This document shows positions 21,409 to 32,550 of a stretch of DNA of 64,000 bases, in pieces. Within the stretch, counting starts at the first letter, position 1. Every line of letters begins with the position of its first letter. The notes under the pieces are model-generated. The model did not search any database. It saw only the letters and a list, made by a program, of their open reading frames with translations, and was not told the DNA's origin. A program made the position numbers and the translations under genes. Origin of the DNA: RHKX01 sp963839535 (GTDB taxonomy: Bacteria > Actinomycetota > Thermoleophilia > Solirubrobacterales > 70-9); NCBI GenBank assembly GCA_963839535.1, contig CAWIVF010000011.1, positions 124,001-188,000 of the forward strand. Reading direction: 5' to 3'.

Positions 21409-22671
21409 ATGACCGCGACGCAGGACCCCGGCGGGCTCGCCGCCTTCGCCGATTCCGCCGGTCTCGAGGCGGGCTCGGGCGGCGAACTGCCGCGAATCGG
21501 CTCGATCCTGGAGCACGGCGACCTGCGGCTCGAGGGTGCCGCGCACGGCCTGCTTCCCGGCGGCCGCGACGGGACGATCGCCCACACCGTCTACACGACC
21601 CGCAGCGACGACACGACCACGACGCACCGGCACACGGCCGTGATCGTGCGCGTGCCCGAGTCGATGGGCTACGCCCCGTATCTGCAGATGGGGCGCGCGA
21701 ACGGCCTCGTCCCCGGCGCGAAGACCGTCGAGCCGGTCCCGGGCGTCGCCGTCCGTGCCGACGGGGGAGTCGACGAGGGCTGGCTGCGGGAGCTCTTCTC
21801 CCCCGCCTTCTGCGAGTGGCTGCAGCGCAGCCCCGGCGACTTCGGCGCCGAGCTCCGCGACGGCGTCCTGACGGTGTTCCGCGACGAGCACCTGCGCGAG
21901 ACGGCACCGCTGCGGTCGCTCTGCACCGACGCCGCCAGGATCGCCGACGCGATCCGGGAGGAGGCGGTCGAGGAGGTCGAGGCCGGCGGTGGCGCGGTGG
22001 CCAAGGCGGCGCCGCCGGGACGGGACGACCGCCTCGCCGCGGCCCTGATCCCGAAGCTCGAGCCGACCGAGCCGCCTGCGCACGTCGAGGCCGAGCTGGC
22101 CAAGGGCCGCGAGATCGCCGCCCGCTCCGGCGACGTGTTCGCCAGCGTCGTGCGGACGACGCTGCTGTGGATGCTCGGCGTCAACGTGATCGGCGGCGGC
22201 ATCTACGGCCTGCTCCTCAACCTCCCCAACCCCAAGCTCGTCGTGCTGATCTACCAGGTCATCCTGCTCGCGATCATCGGCCCGCTCGTCTTTCGCTCGC
22301 GCACCTCGAACGTCGCCAAGCGTGCCTCCGAGGAGGCCTTCTACATCGGCTACGCCGAGTCCCGCGACCTGCGGGCGGTCGACCCGCTGCGCTTCTCGGC
22401 GGAGCACGCGGAGGCCGGGCTGCCCGGGAAGCCGGTGCGCGTCTTCGAGGGCCTCTTCGGGGGCACCGGCGGGCACCTGATGCTGACCGGGAACGGCCGC
22501 ACGCGCGGCGACCAGATCGCCCTCGTCCGGGGCCCGAAGGGGCCGACGGCGACCACCGAGCTCAACGTCTCCGCCCCCGGGGTCTCGGCGGCGGCGCTCG
22601 ACGGCTTCGTCGAGACGCTGCTGATGGACCTGGAGACGGCGCCCCCGGTCGCGAGCCGCGCCGCGGGCTAG
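21409..22671 (+). CDS. Conserved membrane protein of unknown function
   Basis: 420 residues. The first ~230 residues are soluble and hydrophilic (TTRSDDTTTTHRHTAVI, then MGYAPYLQMGR). Two membrane helices lie near residues 240-285 (TTLLWMLGVNVIGGGIYGLL and LVVLIYQVILLAIIGPLVF), and a cytoplasmic domain follows with FYIGYAESRDLRAVDPLRFS. No enzyme motif recognised. A related region LPGKPVRVFEGLFGGTGGHL suggests a ligand loop, but this is speculative. Leaderless start; divergent from clpC and convergent with lysS. Confidence 0.7.
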   Translation: MTATQDPGGLAAFADSAGLEAGSGGELPRIGSILEHGDLRLEGAAHGLLPGGRDGTIAHTVYTTRSDDTTTTHRHTAVIVRVPESMGYAPYLQMGRANGLVPGAKTVEPVPGVAVRADGGVDEGWLRELFSPAFCEWLQRSPGDFGAELRDGVLTVFRDEHLRETAPLRSLCTDAARIADAIREEAVEEVEAGGGAVAKAAPPGRDDRLAAALIPKLEPTEPPAHVEAELAKGREIAARSGDVFASVVRTTLLWMLGVNVIGGGIYGLLLNLPNPKLVVLIYQVILLAIIGPLVFRSRTSNVAKRASEEAFYIGYAESRDLRAVDPLRFSAEHAEAGLPGKPVRVFEGLFGGTGGHLMLTGNGRTRGDQIALVRGPKGPTATTELNVSAPGVSAAALDGFVETLLMDLETAPPVASRAAG

Positions 22672-22684
22672 CCGCGCGCAGCGC

Positions 22685-24187
22685 TCAGCGCATCGCGGGG
22701 AAGAGCAGCACCTCGCGCAGGCTCGGCGCGCCGGTGAGGATCATCACCAGGCGGTCGATCCCGAGCCCCACGCCCCCGGTCGGCGGCATGCCCTGCTCCA
22801 GCGCCCGCAGGAAGTCCTCGTCGTGGGGCTGCGCCTCGGCGTCGCCGCGCCGCAGCTCCTCCGCCTGCTGGGCGAAGCGGCGCCGCTGCTCGTCGGGATC
22901 GTTGAGCTCGGTGAACGCGTTGGCGATCTCGATCCCGCCGACGAAGGCCTCCCAGCGCTCGACCGTGCCCGGCTTGGACCGGTGCTGCTTGGCGAAGGGC
23001 GAGAGCTCGACCGGGTAATCCATGACGAAGGTCGGCTGGATCAGCTGCGGCTCGACCCGCTTGGAGAAGAGCGCGTCGACGAGCTTGCCCCAGCCGGCGC
23101 CGGCCTCGGGCTCGCTGCCGAGCGCGGCGATCAGGTCCTCCCGTGAGGGCTTCTGGTCGAGGTCCACGCCGGTGTGCTCGGCGATGACGTCGCGCATCGT
23201 CACCCGCTGCCACGGCGGCGAGAGGTCGATCGTCTGCCCGTCGCGCTCGACCGTCATCCGGCCGAGGACCTCCTCGGCGACCGAGGAGACGAGCGTCTCG
23301 AGGCGGACCGCGGCGTCCTCGTAGTCGGCGTAGGCCTCGTACCACTCGAGCATCGTGAACTCGGGGTTGTGCTTCGGCGAGACGCCCTCGTTGCGGAAGT
23401 CCTTGCCGAGCTCGTAGACGCGGTCGATGCCGCCGACGATCAGGCGCTTGAGGTAGAGCTCGGTCGCGATCCGCAGGTAGAGGTCGCGGTCGAGCGCGTT
23501 GTGATGCGTGGTGAACGGCCGCGCCAGCGCGCCGCCGTAGATCGGCTGCAGCACCGGGGTCTCGACCTCGACGAAGCCCTCGTCGTCCAGCCGGCGGCGG
23601 ATCTCGGCGATCGTCCGCGCTCGCAGCTTGAACCGCTCGAGCACCTCGGGGTTGGCGATCAGGTCGAGCTCGCGGTGGCGGAAGCGGGTCTCGACGTCGG
23701 AGAGGCCGGCGTGCTTGTCCGGCAGCGGCCGCAGGCTCTTGGCGAGCGGGCGCCAGGACTCGATGCGCAGGCTGAGCTCGCCGCGGCGGCTCTTGAACGC
23801 CACTCCCTCGACGCCGATGAAGTCGCCGAGATCAGCTTCGAGCAGCAGGGCGTGATCGGCCTCGCCGAGCACGTCGGCCCGCGAGTGCAGCTGGATCTGC
23901 CCGGTGCCGTCGCGCAGGTCGATGAAGGCGGCCTTGCCGTGCCCCCGCTTCGCCATCACCCGGCCGGCCACGATGTGGCGATCCTCGGTCTCCTCGCCGT
24001 CGGCGAGGTCCTCGTGGGCGCTGCGGGCGGCGGCGATCGGCTCGCGTCCCGGGTGGCCGGTCGGGAACGGCTCGAGCCCCACCTCGCGCAGGTGCTCCAG
24101 CTTCGCGCGGCGCTCCGCGAGCAGGGCGGACTCCTCGGCTGCGGCCGGTGCCTCGCTCGTCTCGCCTTCGGCCTTGTCCTCAGTCAT
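22685..24187 (-). CDS. lysS: Lysyl-tRNA synthetase (class II)
   Basis: 500 residues, intact. OB-fold anticodon-binding domain (HIVAGRVMAKRGHGKAAFIDL), then class II motifs: motif 1 around FRHRELDLIANPEV, motif 2 FRNEGVSPKHNPEFTMLEWY and motif 3 GGVGLGIDRLVMILTG. Charges tRNA-Lys. ATG 24187 is preferred to TTG 24208: a TACGCT box at 24203-24198 would leave a leader of ~4 nt. A Glu/Ala-rich 25-residue extension precedes the core. Transcribed alone between two plus-strand genes. Confidence 0.95.
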   Translation of the reverse strand: MTEDKAEGETSEAPAAAEESALLAERRAKLEHLREVGLEPFPTGHPGREPIAAARSAHEDLADGEETEDRHIVAGRVMAKRGHGKAAFIDLRDGTGQIQLHSRADVLGEADHALLLEADLGDFIGVEGVAFKSRRGELSLRIESWRPLAKSLRPLPDKHAGLSDVETRFRHRELDLIANPEVLERFKLRARTIAEIRRRLDDEGFVEVETPVLQPIYGGALARPFTTHHNALDRDLYLRIATELYLKRLIVGGIDRVYELGKDFRNEGVSPKHNPEFTMLEWYEAYADYEDAAVRLETLVSSVAEEVLGRMTVERDGQTIDLSPPWQRVTMRDVIAEHTGVDLDQKPSREDLIAALGSEPEAGAGWGKLVDALFSKRVEPQLIQPTFVMDYPVELSPFAKQHRSKPGTVERWEAFVGGIEIANAFTELNDPDEQRRRFAQQAEELRRGDAEAQPHDEDFLRALEQGMPPTGGVGLGIDRLVMILTGAPSLREVLLFPAMR

Positions 24188-24228
24188 CGCGGCGGCGAGC
24201 GTAGTCAATGCGCAGCGCGCCTCGGGGC

Positions 24229-24240
24229 TAGCCTTCCCGG
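24229..24240 (+). promoter_or_regulatory. Leaderless-type -10 box of the GNAT gene
   Basis: TAGCCT (24229-24234), 6 nt, ATG 24241. Confidence 0.5.
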
Positions 24241-24751
24241 ATGGGCGAGCGCACGATCACGATCAGGGACGCCACCACCGCCGACCTCCCGGGGATCTTC
24301 GCGATCTACAACGAGGAGATCGAGCACGGCATCGCCACCTTCGAGGTCGAGCCGATGGAGGTCGACCGCGACCGCGGCTGGCTGACCGATCGCGGCGACC
24401 TCTACCCCGTCCTCGTCGCCATCGACGGGCGACGAGCTGATCGGCTGGGCATCGCTGCGCCAGTGGTCGCCGCGCGGCGCCTACCGGCGGACAGCCGAGG
24501 TGTCCGAGTACGTGGACGCGGGCCATCGCGGCCAGGGGATCGGCACGGCGCTGCTCGCGGCGCTGATCGAGCGCGCCCGTGAGCTCGGCATCGCGGTGCT
24601 GCTGGCCCGAATCGCCCAGCCGAACCCGGCCAGCGAGGCGATGCACGAGTCACTGGGGTTCAGCGCGTTCGGCACCCAGCGCCGCTGCGGCGAGAAGTTC
24701 GGCCGCATCCTCGACGTCAAGCTGATGGACCTACACCTCGACCAGGTTGAG
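24241..24751 (+). CDS. GNAT N-acetyltransferase (phosphinothricin-acetyltransferase-like), frameshifted
   Basis: Starts TITIRDATTADLPGIFAIYNE, the usual opening of the PAT/bar-like GNAT group; acetyl-CoA loop in EYVDAGHRGQGIGTALLAAL, and the end NPASEAMHESLGFSAFGT is conserved. Acetylates an amino group of a small molecule, substrate unknown. One extra G at 24427-24429 separates the first 62 residues from the rest. The reading frame then runs into the structured repeat without stopping; a TGA at 24753-24755 inside the repeat end would close it at ~170 residues if another base is extra. Confidence 0.8.
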
Positions 24752-24853
24752 CTGACGAGGCTGGGAGCCGTCAGATCAAGGAAGAGTGGGCCGATGCGGC
24801 CAAGGGCCGTGAGGCCCGCGATGACGCCGAGCTGGCGCCTCCCAGTCCGTCAG
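24752..24853 (+). repeat. Structured palindromic repeat, copy 2 (between GNAT gene and greA)
   Basis: 102 bp, aligned end to end with 11339-11438. Shared blocks are CTGACGAG-CTGGGAGCCG, TCAAGGAAGA, CGATGC, GTGAG, GATGACGC and AGTCCGTCAG. Outer helix CTGACG..CTGGGAG with CTCCCAGTCCGTCAG; inner hairpin CGGCC-AAG-GGCCG inside GGGCC/GGCCC. It fills the whole gap between the two convergent genes and touches the greA stop. It may act as a two-way 3'-end structure; it lacks a T-run. Confidence 0.75.
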
Positions 24854-25333
24854 CTACGCGGCTTCGATCTTTGTGATCTTCAGCTCGCGCTTGGGGCCGC
24901 GCGGGACCTCGACCGTGACGACGTCGCCGCGCTTGCGGCCCATCAGGGCCTTGCCGATCGGGGACTCGTGGGAGAGCTTCTCCTCGGCGGGGTTGGCCTC
25001 GGCCGAGCCGACGAGCTGGAACTTGCGGGAGTCGCCGCTCTTCTGATCCTTGACGTGGACCTTGACGCCGACCGAGACGGTGCTGGTGTCGAGCGACTTC
25101 TCGTCGATGACGGTCGCCCGGCGGAGGCGCTCCTCCATCTGCGCGATCCGCTGCTCGAGCATCGCCTGCTCGTTCTTGGCGTCGTCGTACTCGGAGTTCT
25201 CGGAGATGTCGCCGAACTCGCGCGCCTCCTTGATCCGCTCCGCCACCTCGCGGCGCCGGTCCGTCTTGAGCACGTCGAGCTCTTCCTTGAGCTTCTCGAG
25301 CCCATCGGGGGTGATCAGGAACTCTCGCGCCAC
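24854..25333 (-). CDS. greA: Transcription elongation factor GreA
   Basis: 159 residues: N-terminal coiled coil (LITPDGLEKLKEELDVLKTD, ISENSEYDDAKNEQAMLE with the acidic tip that enters the RNA polymerase channel) and FKBP-like C-terminal domain (SPIGKALMGRKRGDVVTVEVP). Rescues backtracked polymerase by stimulating transcript cleavage. Start GTG 25333, with a GAGGAAGG element ~12 nt upstream. Its leader starts at a clear -10 TATAGT. Stop TAG is directly followed by the structured repeat. Confidence 0.94.
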   Translation of the reverse strand: MAREFLITPDGLEKLKEELDVLKTDRRREVAERIKEAREFGDISENSEYDDAKNEQAMLEQRIAQMEERLRRATVIDEKSLDTSTVSVGVKVHVKDQKSGDSRKFQLVGSAEANPAEEKLSHESPIGKALMGRKRGDVVTVEVPRGPKRELKITKIEAA

Positions 25334-25451
25334 GGTCTCAGAACCCTTCCTCGTTGATCGGCTGAGGGGCCTGGCGGCGCCCCCAGATACCAGAAATGCC
25401 CGACCGCGTACCCCTGATTCGGGGGACGCACCTCGGGCCTGGCGGCGCGGA

Positions 25452-25457
25452 ACTATA
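25452..25457 (-). promoter_or_regulatory. -10 box of greA promoter
   Basis: TATAGT on the minus strand, the best -10 in the region, ~118 nt upstream of greA. The leader between contains a GCGTCCCC / GGGGTACGC hairpin. No clear -35. Confidence 0.45.
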
Positions 25458-25493
25458 GCAACGGCCACGGGCCGTTCCCGGACGAACGTCCAG

Positions 25494-26502
25494 TCAGGGT
25501 CGAGGGTTGCCGGAGACGATCGCGCGGGCCTCGTCCAGGTCCTCGGCGCGCTGGAGGGAATCGGCTTCCGCCGCGCCCATTCCAAGCCGTTCCAGGTACC
25601 ACGGGTAGAACTTGCGGAGGTAGCGCGCCGCCCGCTCGGGGCCGAAGTGCTCCTCGGCCCGGTCGATCACCCAGAGCAGCTCGGCGAGGACCTGCTCCCG
25701 CTCCGGCGGGTGCGCCCGCGCCCCGGTCAGCTCCTCGAAGATCCAGGGATAGCCGAAGGACCCGCGGGCGATCATCACCGCGTCGGCTCCCGAAAGCTCG
25801 TACGCGCGCCGTGCCTCCTCCGCCCCGGACAGGCCGCCGGAGACGATCACCGGGACGTCGATCAGGCCGACGAGCTCGCGCACCAGCGCGTAGTCGGGGT
25901 GCCCCTTGTGGCCGATGTTGGCGGAGCGCGGGTGGAAGCCGATCGCGGAGACCCCCGCCTCCTCGACCAGGCGGACCGCCAGCCCGACGCCGGAGCGGTC
26001 GCCGCTGACGAGGCCCGACCGCAGCTTCACGCTGACCGGCCGGCCGCCGCCCTCGACCGCCGCAGCCGCCACCGCCACCGCGAGGTCCGGATCGGCGAGC
26101 AGCTCGGCCCCCGCCCCGGTCTTGCGGACCTTCTTCACCGGGCAGCCCATGTTGAGATCGATGATGTCGGCGCCCGCCGCGCCGACCTCGGCCGCGGCCT
26201 CGCGCATGATCGCGGGGTCGGATCCGAAGAGCTGGATCGCCACCGGGTGCTCCTCCGGATGGACGACCAGCAGCTCCCGCAGCGTGCGCTCGTTGCGGTA
26301 GTGGATGGCGTGGCTCGAGACCATCTCCGAGACCGCGAGCCCGGCGCCGTGGCGCCGCGCCTGGAGGCGGACGAACCAGTTGCCGATCCCGGCCAGCGGG
26401 GCGAGGAGGACCCTGTTGCTTGATCTGGACGTCGCCGATCGCGAACGGCTCCGTGAGGGCCGCTTGGACTCGCGGCCGTGTCTCGAGCTCAGTTGCGCTC
26501 AT
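25494..26502 (-). CDS. dusB: tRNA-dihydrouridine synthase, frameshifted near 26416
   Basis: FMN enzyme reducing uridines in tRNA D-loops. Core motifs: QLFGSDPAIM, DLNMGCPVKKV (with the active Cys in GCP), KLRSG, GFHPRSANIGHKGHPDY and SGADAVMIARGSFGYPW. The N-terminus (to IGDVQIK) is in another frame; one extra base near 26416 restores NRVLLAPLAGIGN, the usual opening. Corrected ~335 residues. ATG 26502 overlaps the end of coaX by 14 bp. Symbol by Bacillus synteny. Confidence 0.88.
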
Positions 26503-27250
26503 GGATCAGCCTCAGGCCGTTCAGCGTCAGGTACGAGTCGACCTCGCCGATCGTCTCGCAGAGGGGGGCGATGCGCGTCGCCATCCCGCCCGTCGCGATC
26601 ACGGTCGCCGGCTCGCCGAGCTCGGCGAGCATGCGGCGGGTGATCCCGTCGACCAGCCCGGCGAAGCCGTAGGCGAAGCCCGACTGCAGGGCCGCCTGGG
26701 TGTTGCGGCCGATCGCCTCGGCGGGCTCGGCGATCTCGATCCGCGGCAGCTTGGCGGCGCGGCTGGCGAGCGCCTCGATCGAGACCTCGAGGCCCGGGCC
26801 GATCACGCCGCCGAGGTACTCCCCGTCGGCCGAGACCGCGTCGAAGTTGATCGAGGTGCCGAAGTCGACCGAGAGGCAGCGGCCGCCGGCCTTCTCATAG
26901 GCGGCGACGGCGTTGACGAGGCGGTCGGAGCCGAGCTCGTGCGGGTTGTCGATCAGGATCGGCATGCCGGTCCGGACCGCCGGGCCGACGAGCAGGCAGG
27001 GCGAGCCGAGGTGGCGCTCGCAGAGACGCTCGTACTCGGGCCCGAGGCGGGGCACGACGGTCGAGACGATCGCGCCGGTCAGGCTGTCGAGACCGAGATC
27101 GCGGAACTCCAGCGAGCCGACGAGCGAGAGCGCCAGCTCGTCCGCGGTCGAGTCGCCGCGCGTGGCGAAGCGCCAGTCGCCGACGAGGTCGGTTCCCTCG
27201 AAGGCGCCGATGTGAGTCTGGGTGTTGCCGACGTCGACAGCGAGCAGCAT
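26489..27250 (-). CDS. coaX: Type III pantothenate kinase
   Basis: 253 residues of the ASKHA fold: MLLAVDVGNTQTHIGAFEG (phosphate 1), LGSDRLVNAVAAYEKAGGRC and SVDFGTSINFDAV (phosphate 2 and pantothenate pocket), GGVIGPGLEVSIEAL, IATGGMA. Catalyses the first step of coenzyme A synthesis without feedback by CoA. Start ATG 27250 has GACAAT 6 nt before it. Downstream dusB overlaps, so they form one operon. Confidence 0.93.
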   Translation of the reverse strand: MLLAVDVGNTQTHIGAFEGTDLVGDWRFATRGDSTADELALSLVGSLEFRDLGLDSLTGAIVSTVVPRLGPEYERLCERHLGSPCLLVGPAVRTGMPILIDNPHELGSDRLVNAVAAYEKAGGRCLSVDFGTSINFDAVSADGEYLGGVIGPGLEVSIEALASRAAKLPRIEIAEPAEAIGRNTQAALQSGFAYGFAGLVDGITRRMLAELGEPATVIATGGMATRIAPLCETIGEVDSYLTLNGLRLIHERN

Positions 27251-27282
27251 CCGCGAATTGTCTCATCCATAGAGTCCGGCCC
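27251..27282. promoter_or_regulatory. Divergent leaderless promoters coaX / GST
   Basis: Minus strand: GACAAT (27262-27257), 6 nt, ATG 27250. Plus strand: TAGAGT (27270-27275), 7 nt, GTG 27283. The two -10 boxes are only 7 bp apart. Confidence 0.5.
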
Positions 27283-28026
27283 GTGAAGGCGCGCCTGTTC
27301 ACGATTCCCGCCTCTCATCCGAGCTGGTCGGCCCGGCTGATGCTCGAGCGCAAGGGGATCGCCTACAAGCGCGTCGACCTGGTCGCGGTGATGTCGAAGC
27401 CGATCCTGCGCGCCGCGGGCTTCCCGGGGGTGACCGTCCCCGCCCTGCGGATCGACGGCGAGCGCGTCCAGGGATCCCGGGCGATCGCGCGGCGGCTCGA
27501 CCAGCTCGTCCCCGATCCGCCGCTGATGCCGGCCGACCCCGACCTCCGCACGCGGGTGGAGGAGGCCGAGCGCTGGGGCGACGAGGTGCTGCAGGACGTC
27601 CCGCGCCGGATCGCCTGGAACGGGCTGAAGCGCGACCGCGCGCCGCTGCGCAGCTACCTCGAGGGCGCCCGCCTCGGCGTGCCGGCCTCGGTCGCGGCTG
27701 CGACCGCCGCCCCGATCGTGGCGATGTCCGCACGGTTCAACGAGGCGACCGACGAGCGGGTCCGCGCCGACCTCGCCGCGCTGCCCGGCCTGATCGACCA
27801 CGTCGACGAGCTGATCGCCGCCGGCACCATCGGGGCCGCCGAGCCGAACGCTGCCGACTTCCAGATCGCTCCGAGCATCGCCCTGCTGATGAGCTTCGAC
27901 GACATCCGGCCGCTGATCGAGGGCCGCCCGGCCGCCGAGCTCGCGCAGCGCTACGTGCCGGGCTTCCCCGGCCACGCGCCGCCGCTCTTCCCGGCCGACT
28001 GGGTCGCGCCGCTGCGCGCTGCCTAG
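27283..28026 (+). CDS. Glutathione-S-transferase-like protein
   Basis: 247 residues. Thioredoxin-like N-domain (MKARLFTIPASHPSWSARLM, GVTVPALRIDGERVQGSRAI with the cis-Pro and Ser of the thiol-binding site) and an all-helical C-domain ending NAADFQIAPSIALLMSFDDI. Actinobacteria mostly lack glutathione, so the thiol partner is unclear (mycothiol or other). Leaderless GTG start. Inserted in the opposite direction inside the folate/CoA cluster; its TAG shares CTAG with folK. Confidence 0.78.
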   Translation: MKARLFTIPASHPSWSARLMLERKGIAYKRVDLVAVMSKPILRAAGFPGVTVPALRIDGERVQGSRAIARRLDQLVPDPPLMPADPDLRTRVEEAERWGDEVLQDVPRRIAWNGLKRDRAPLRSYLEGARLGVPASVAAATAAPIVAMSARFNEATDERVRADLAALPGLIDHVDELIAAGTIGAAEPNAADFQIAPSIALLMSFDDIRPLIEGRPAAELAQRYVPGFPGHAPPLFPADWVAPLRAA

Positions 28027-28518
28027 AGCCGGCCGGCGGGCTCGACCCGCTCGCCGTCACCGAGGCCCTCGAGGGCTTCGGCGAGCGCGGTGCCGTCGGG
28101 CAGTCGCAGCTCGGGGTCGAGCTCGAGCAGCGGCACGAGGACGAAGCGCCGGCTCGTCACCTCGCGGTGCGGCAGGGTGAGCCGCTCCGTCTCCAGCTCG
28201 ATGTCACCGAGCAGGAGCAGGTCGACGTCGAGCGGGCGCGGCGAGTGGCGCGGGCCGCCGGCGACCCTCCCCTCCTCGGCCTCCACCTCCTTGCAGACGT
28301 CGAGCAGCGCCTCCGGCTCGAGGTCGGTGCGGATCCTGATCGCGGCGTTGAGGAAGTCGGGCTGATCGAGGATCTCCCCGACCGGCTCGGTCTCGTAGGT
28401 CGCCGGAGATCGCGTCGACCTCGACCCCGGCGGATCGCAGGCGCTCGATCCCGCCGCGCAGGTGCCCGGCGCGGTCGCCGACGTTCGATCCGAGGCCGAG
28501 GTAGCCGACCCGGCTCAT
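28023..28518 (-). CDS. folK: 6-hydroxymethyl-7,8-dihydropterin pyrophosphokinase, frameshifted
   Basis: Folate synthesis: transfers pyrophosphate from ATP to hydroxymethyl-dihydropterin. Opening GYLGLGSNVGDRAGHLRGGI and the signature RPLDVDLLLLGDIE (metal Asp residues) with LTLPHREVTSRRFVLVPL. The first ~40 residues and the rest are in different frames; one extra G at ~28403 hides TYETEPVGEILDQPDFLNA. Corrected length 164. Overlaps folB (ATGA). Last gene of folP-folB-folK. Confidence 0.9.
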
Positions 28519-28892
28519 CGGGGCTCGCCGCGGCGCAGCGTCACCGCGACCTCGCCGATCGCCTCCGGGATCGGCGGCTCCGGCTTGGCCGCGCGCACCT
28601 CGATGTCGGTGGCGCCGAAGCGCTCCGAGATCTCGTCGGCGACGACGGCGCAGAGGCGCTCGAGGGTGCGGAAGCTGCGCTCGGCGACGATTCCGGCCGC
28701 CAGCGCGGCCACGGCCCCGTAGTCGACCGTGCCGGCGATGTCGTCGGTCTCGACCGCGGTGCTGGCGGGGACGGTGAAGGAGATGTCGAGGACGATCCGG
28801 CGGCCGACCTCGCGCTCGGCGTCGCTGACCCCGTGGGCGCCGTAGGCGGAGAGGCCCCTGAGCTCGACGATCACGTCGGCGGGCCCGCTCAT
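28515..28892 (-). CDS. folB: Dihydroneopterin aldolase
   Basis: 125 residues: IVELRGLSAYGAHGVSDAER (active Glu and Tyr region), DTVDYG-type segment GTVDYGAVAALAAGIVAER, TLERLCAVVADEI and the late Lys in RAAKPEPPIP. Splits dihydroneopterin to hydroxymethyl-dihydropterin, the FolK substrate. Start ATG 28892 overlaps the end of folP; stop overlaps folK by ATGA. Intact. Confidence 0.92.
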   Translation of the reverse strand: MSGPADVIVELRGLSAYGAHGVSDAEREVGRRIVLDISFTVPASTAVETDDIAGTVDYGAVAALAAGIVAERSFRTLERLCAVVADEISERFGATDIEVRAAKPEPPIPEAIGEVAVTLRRGEPR

Positions 28893-29719
28893 GCGCCGGC
28901 CTCGCTCGCGGCGGGCTCGCGGCGCCAGGGCCGGTCGCCGATGATCGCCTCGGTCACCAGCACCGCCTCGCGCGTCGCCCGCACGTCGTGGACGCGCAGC
29001 ACGTCGGCGCCGCGCAGCCTGCCGACGACCGCGGCCGCCAGCGAGCCGCCGAGCCGCTCGTCCACCTCGCGGCCGCCGAGCTTGCCGATGAAGCTCTTGC
29101 GCGAGGCACCGAGCACGACCGGCCTGCCGAGCTCGCGCAGCTCGCCGACGCGGTCGATCAGCTCGAGGTTGTGCTCGACCGTCTTGCCGAAGCCGATCCC
29201 GGGATCGAGCCAGATCACGTCCTCGTCGACGCCGGCCTCGACAGCCCGGCTCATCCGCTCGGCGAGGAACCCGGAGATCTCCCCGAGCAGGTCGTCGTAG
29301 TGCGGCTCCCGCTGCATGGTCCGGGGCGTTCCCTTCATGTGCATCAGGATCAGGCCGCATCCGGCCTCGGCGCAGAGCGTCGGCCATCGTCGGGGTCGCC
29401 GAGCGCGGTGACGTCGTTGACGATCGCGGCGCCGGCGTCGAGGGCCCGCTCGGCCACGGCGGCCTTCGAGGTGTCGATCGAGATCGGCACGCCGGCGCCG
29501 GCGAGGCCCTCGATCACGGGCAGGACCCGCTGCGCCTCCTCCTCGGCGGGGACCTCGGCCGCTCCCGGCCTGGTCGACTCGCCGCCGATGTCGAGGATGT
29601 CGGCGCCCTCGTCGATCATCTCGATCCCGCGGGCGATCGCCGCGTCCGGGGTCGAGGTAGTCGCCGCCGTCGGAGAAGGAGTCCGGCGTCACGTTGACGA
29701 TTCCCATGATCTTCGGCAC
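28889..29719 (-). CDS. folP: Dihydropteroate synthase, two compensating frameshifts
   Basis: Joins p-aminobenzoate to the pterin, the sulfonamide target step. Opening MGIVNVTPDSFSDGG, pterin pocket GGESTRPGA and IDTSKAAVAERAL, NDVTALGDP, MHMKGTPRTMQ, DPGIGFGKTVEHN and GASRKSFIGKL. The stretch from ~29395 to 29648 is in another frame; one base out at each end restores a standard 276-residue enzyme. GTG 29719 follows GATAAT after 6 nt (leaderless); ATG 29707 is the alternative. Heads the fol operon. Confidence 0.9.
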   Translation of the reverse strand: MPKIMGIVNVTPDSFSDGGDYLDPGRGDRPRDRDDRRGRRHPRHRRRVDQAGSGRGPRRGGGAAGPARDRGPRRRRRADLDRHLEGRRGRAGPRRRRRDRQRRHRARRPRRWPTLCAEAGCGLILMHMKGTPRTMQREPHYDDLLGEISGFLAERMSRAVEAGVDEDVIWLDPGIGFGKTVEHNLELIDRVGELRELGRPVVLGASRKSFIGKLGGREVDERLGGSLAAAVVGRLRGADVLRVHDVRATREAVLVTEAIIGDRPWRREPAASEAGA

Positions 29720-29731
29720 GGGGCCATTATC
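29720..29731 (-). promoter_or_regulatory. Leaderless-type -10 box of folP
   Basis: GATAAT at 29731-29726, then 6 nt and GTG 29719; located 27 nt after the corrected ftsH stop. Confidence 0.5.
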
Positions 29732-29757
29732 GGGCGCTCGCGCGCCGGGCGCTCGGC

Positions 29758-31751
<1,994 letters not shown>

Positions 31752-31816
31752 CGCGCCTGTCTTTCGCTGGGAATCCGCATGGGAAAGGGCTTCGGAGAGT
31801 GCCGGAGCGCCCGATC

Positions 31817-31822
31817 AGCGTA
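31817..31822 (-). promoter_or_regulatory. Candidate -10 box of ftsH
   Basis: TACGCT on the minus strand in the 183-bp gap between hpt and ftsH, ~65 nt before the ftsH ATG. No convincing -35. Confidence 0.3.
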
Positions 31823-31934
31823 CCAGGGCAGATTCGCGGGCCTGGACCATCTGGACGCCAGCGGGTGATCGATCCCAGGCCGAAGTCATGATCTCCCGTT
31901 CCGGTGCGGCATCGGGGAGCATTCCCGGCGTTAC

Positions 31935-32468
31935 CTAGTCGGCGAGGGCGGCGACGTAGTCGAGGTTGCGGTATCGCTGCTGGTGGTCCAGGCCGTAGCC
32001 GATCGCGAACCGGTCCTCGATCTCGAAGCCGACGTAGCGGATCGGCAGATCGACGCGGCGCCGCTCCGGCTTGGTCAGCAGCGCGCAGACCTCGAGCGAT
32101 CCCGGGTCCCGGGCGCGCAGGTTCCGCATCAGGTACTGGAGGGTCAGCCCGGAGTCGATGATGTCCTCGACGATCAGCACGTCGCGGCCGGAGATCGGCG
32201 TGTCGAGGTCCTTGAGGATCCGGACGACGCCCGACGACGCGGTCGACGAGCCGTAGCTCGAGACCGCCATCAGGTCGATCTCGCAGGGGACCGACAGGGC
32301 TCGCATCAGGTCGGACATGAAGATCAGCGCGCCCTTGAGGACGCCGACGAGCACCAGGTCGCGGCCGGCGTAGTCGGCGTCGATCTGGGCGCCGAGCTCG
32401 GCCACGCGGGCGTGCAGCCGCTCGCGGTCGATCAGGACCTCGCCGATGCCGTCGTTCGGGGGGGCCAC
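31935..32468 (-). CDS. hpt: Hypoxanthine phosphoribosyltransferase
   Basis: Purine salvage: hypoxanthine or guanine plus PRPP to IMP or GMP. 177 residues: LVGVLKGALIFMSDLMRAL, the flexible loop with SSYGSST, PRPP motif VLIVEDIIDSGLTLQYLM and VGFEIEDRFAIGYGLD. GTG 32468 chosen as start; the frame is open upstream into tilS only because of a frame break there. Follows tilS in the same direction, the near-universal pairing. Confidence 0.92.
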   Translation of the reverse strand: MAPPNDGIGEVLIDRERLHARVAELGAQIDADYAGRDLVLVGVLKGALIFMSDLMRALSVPCEIDLMAVSSYGSSTASSGVVRILKDLDTPISGRDVLIVEDIIDSGLTLQYLMRNLRARDPGSLEVCALLTKPERRRVDLPIRYVGFEIEDRFAIGYGLDHQQRYRNLDYVAALAD

Positions 32469-32550
32469 GCGGCAGTTAACTCCGGGGAAATGCTCCGCTT
32501 CGCGTCCGCTTCCCCCGGGAGGGGGCCCCACCGGAACGGGATACAGGAAG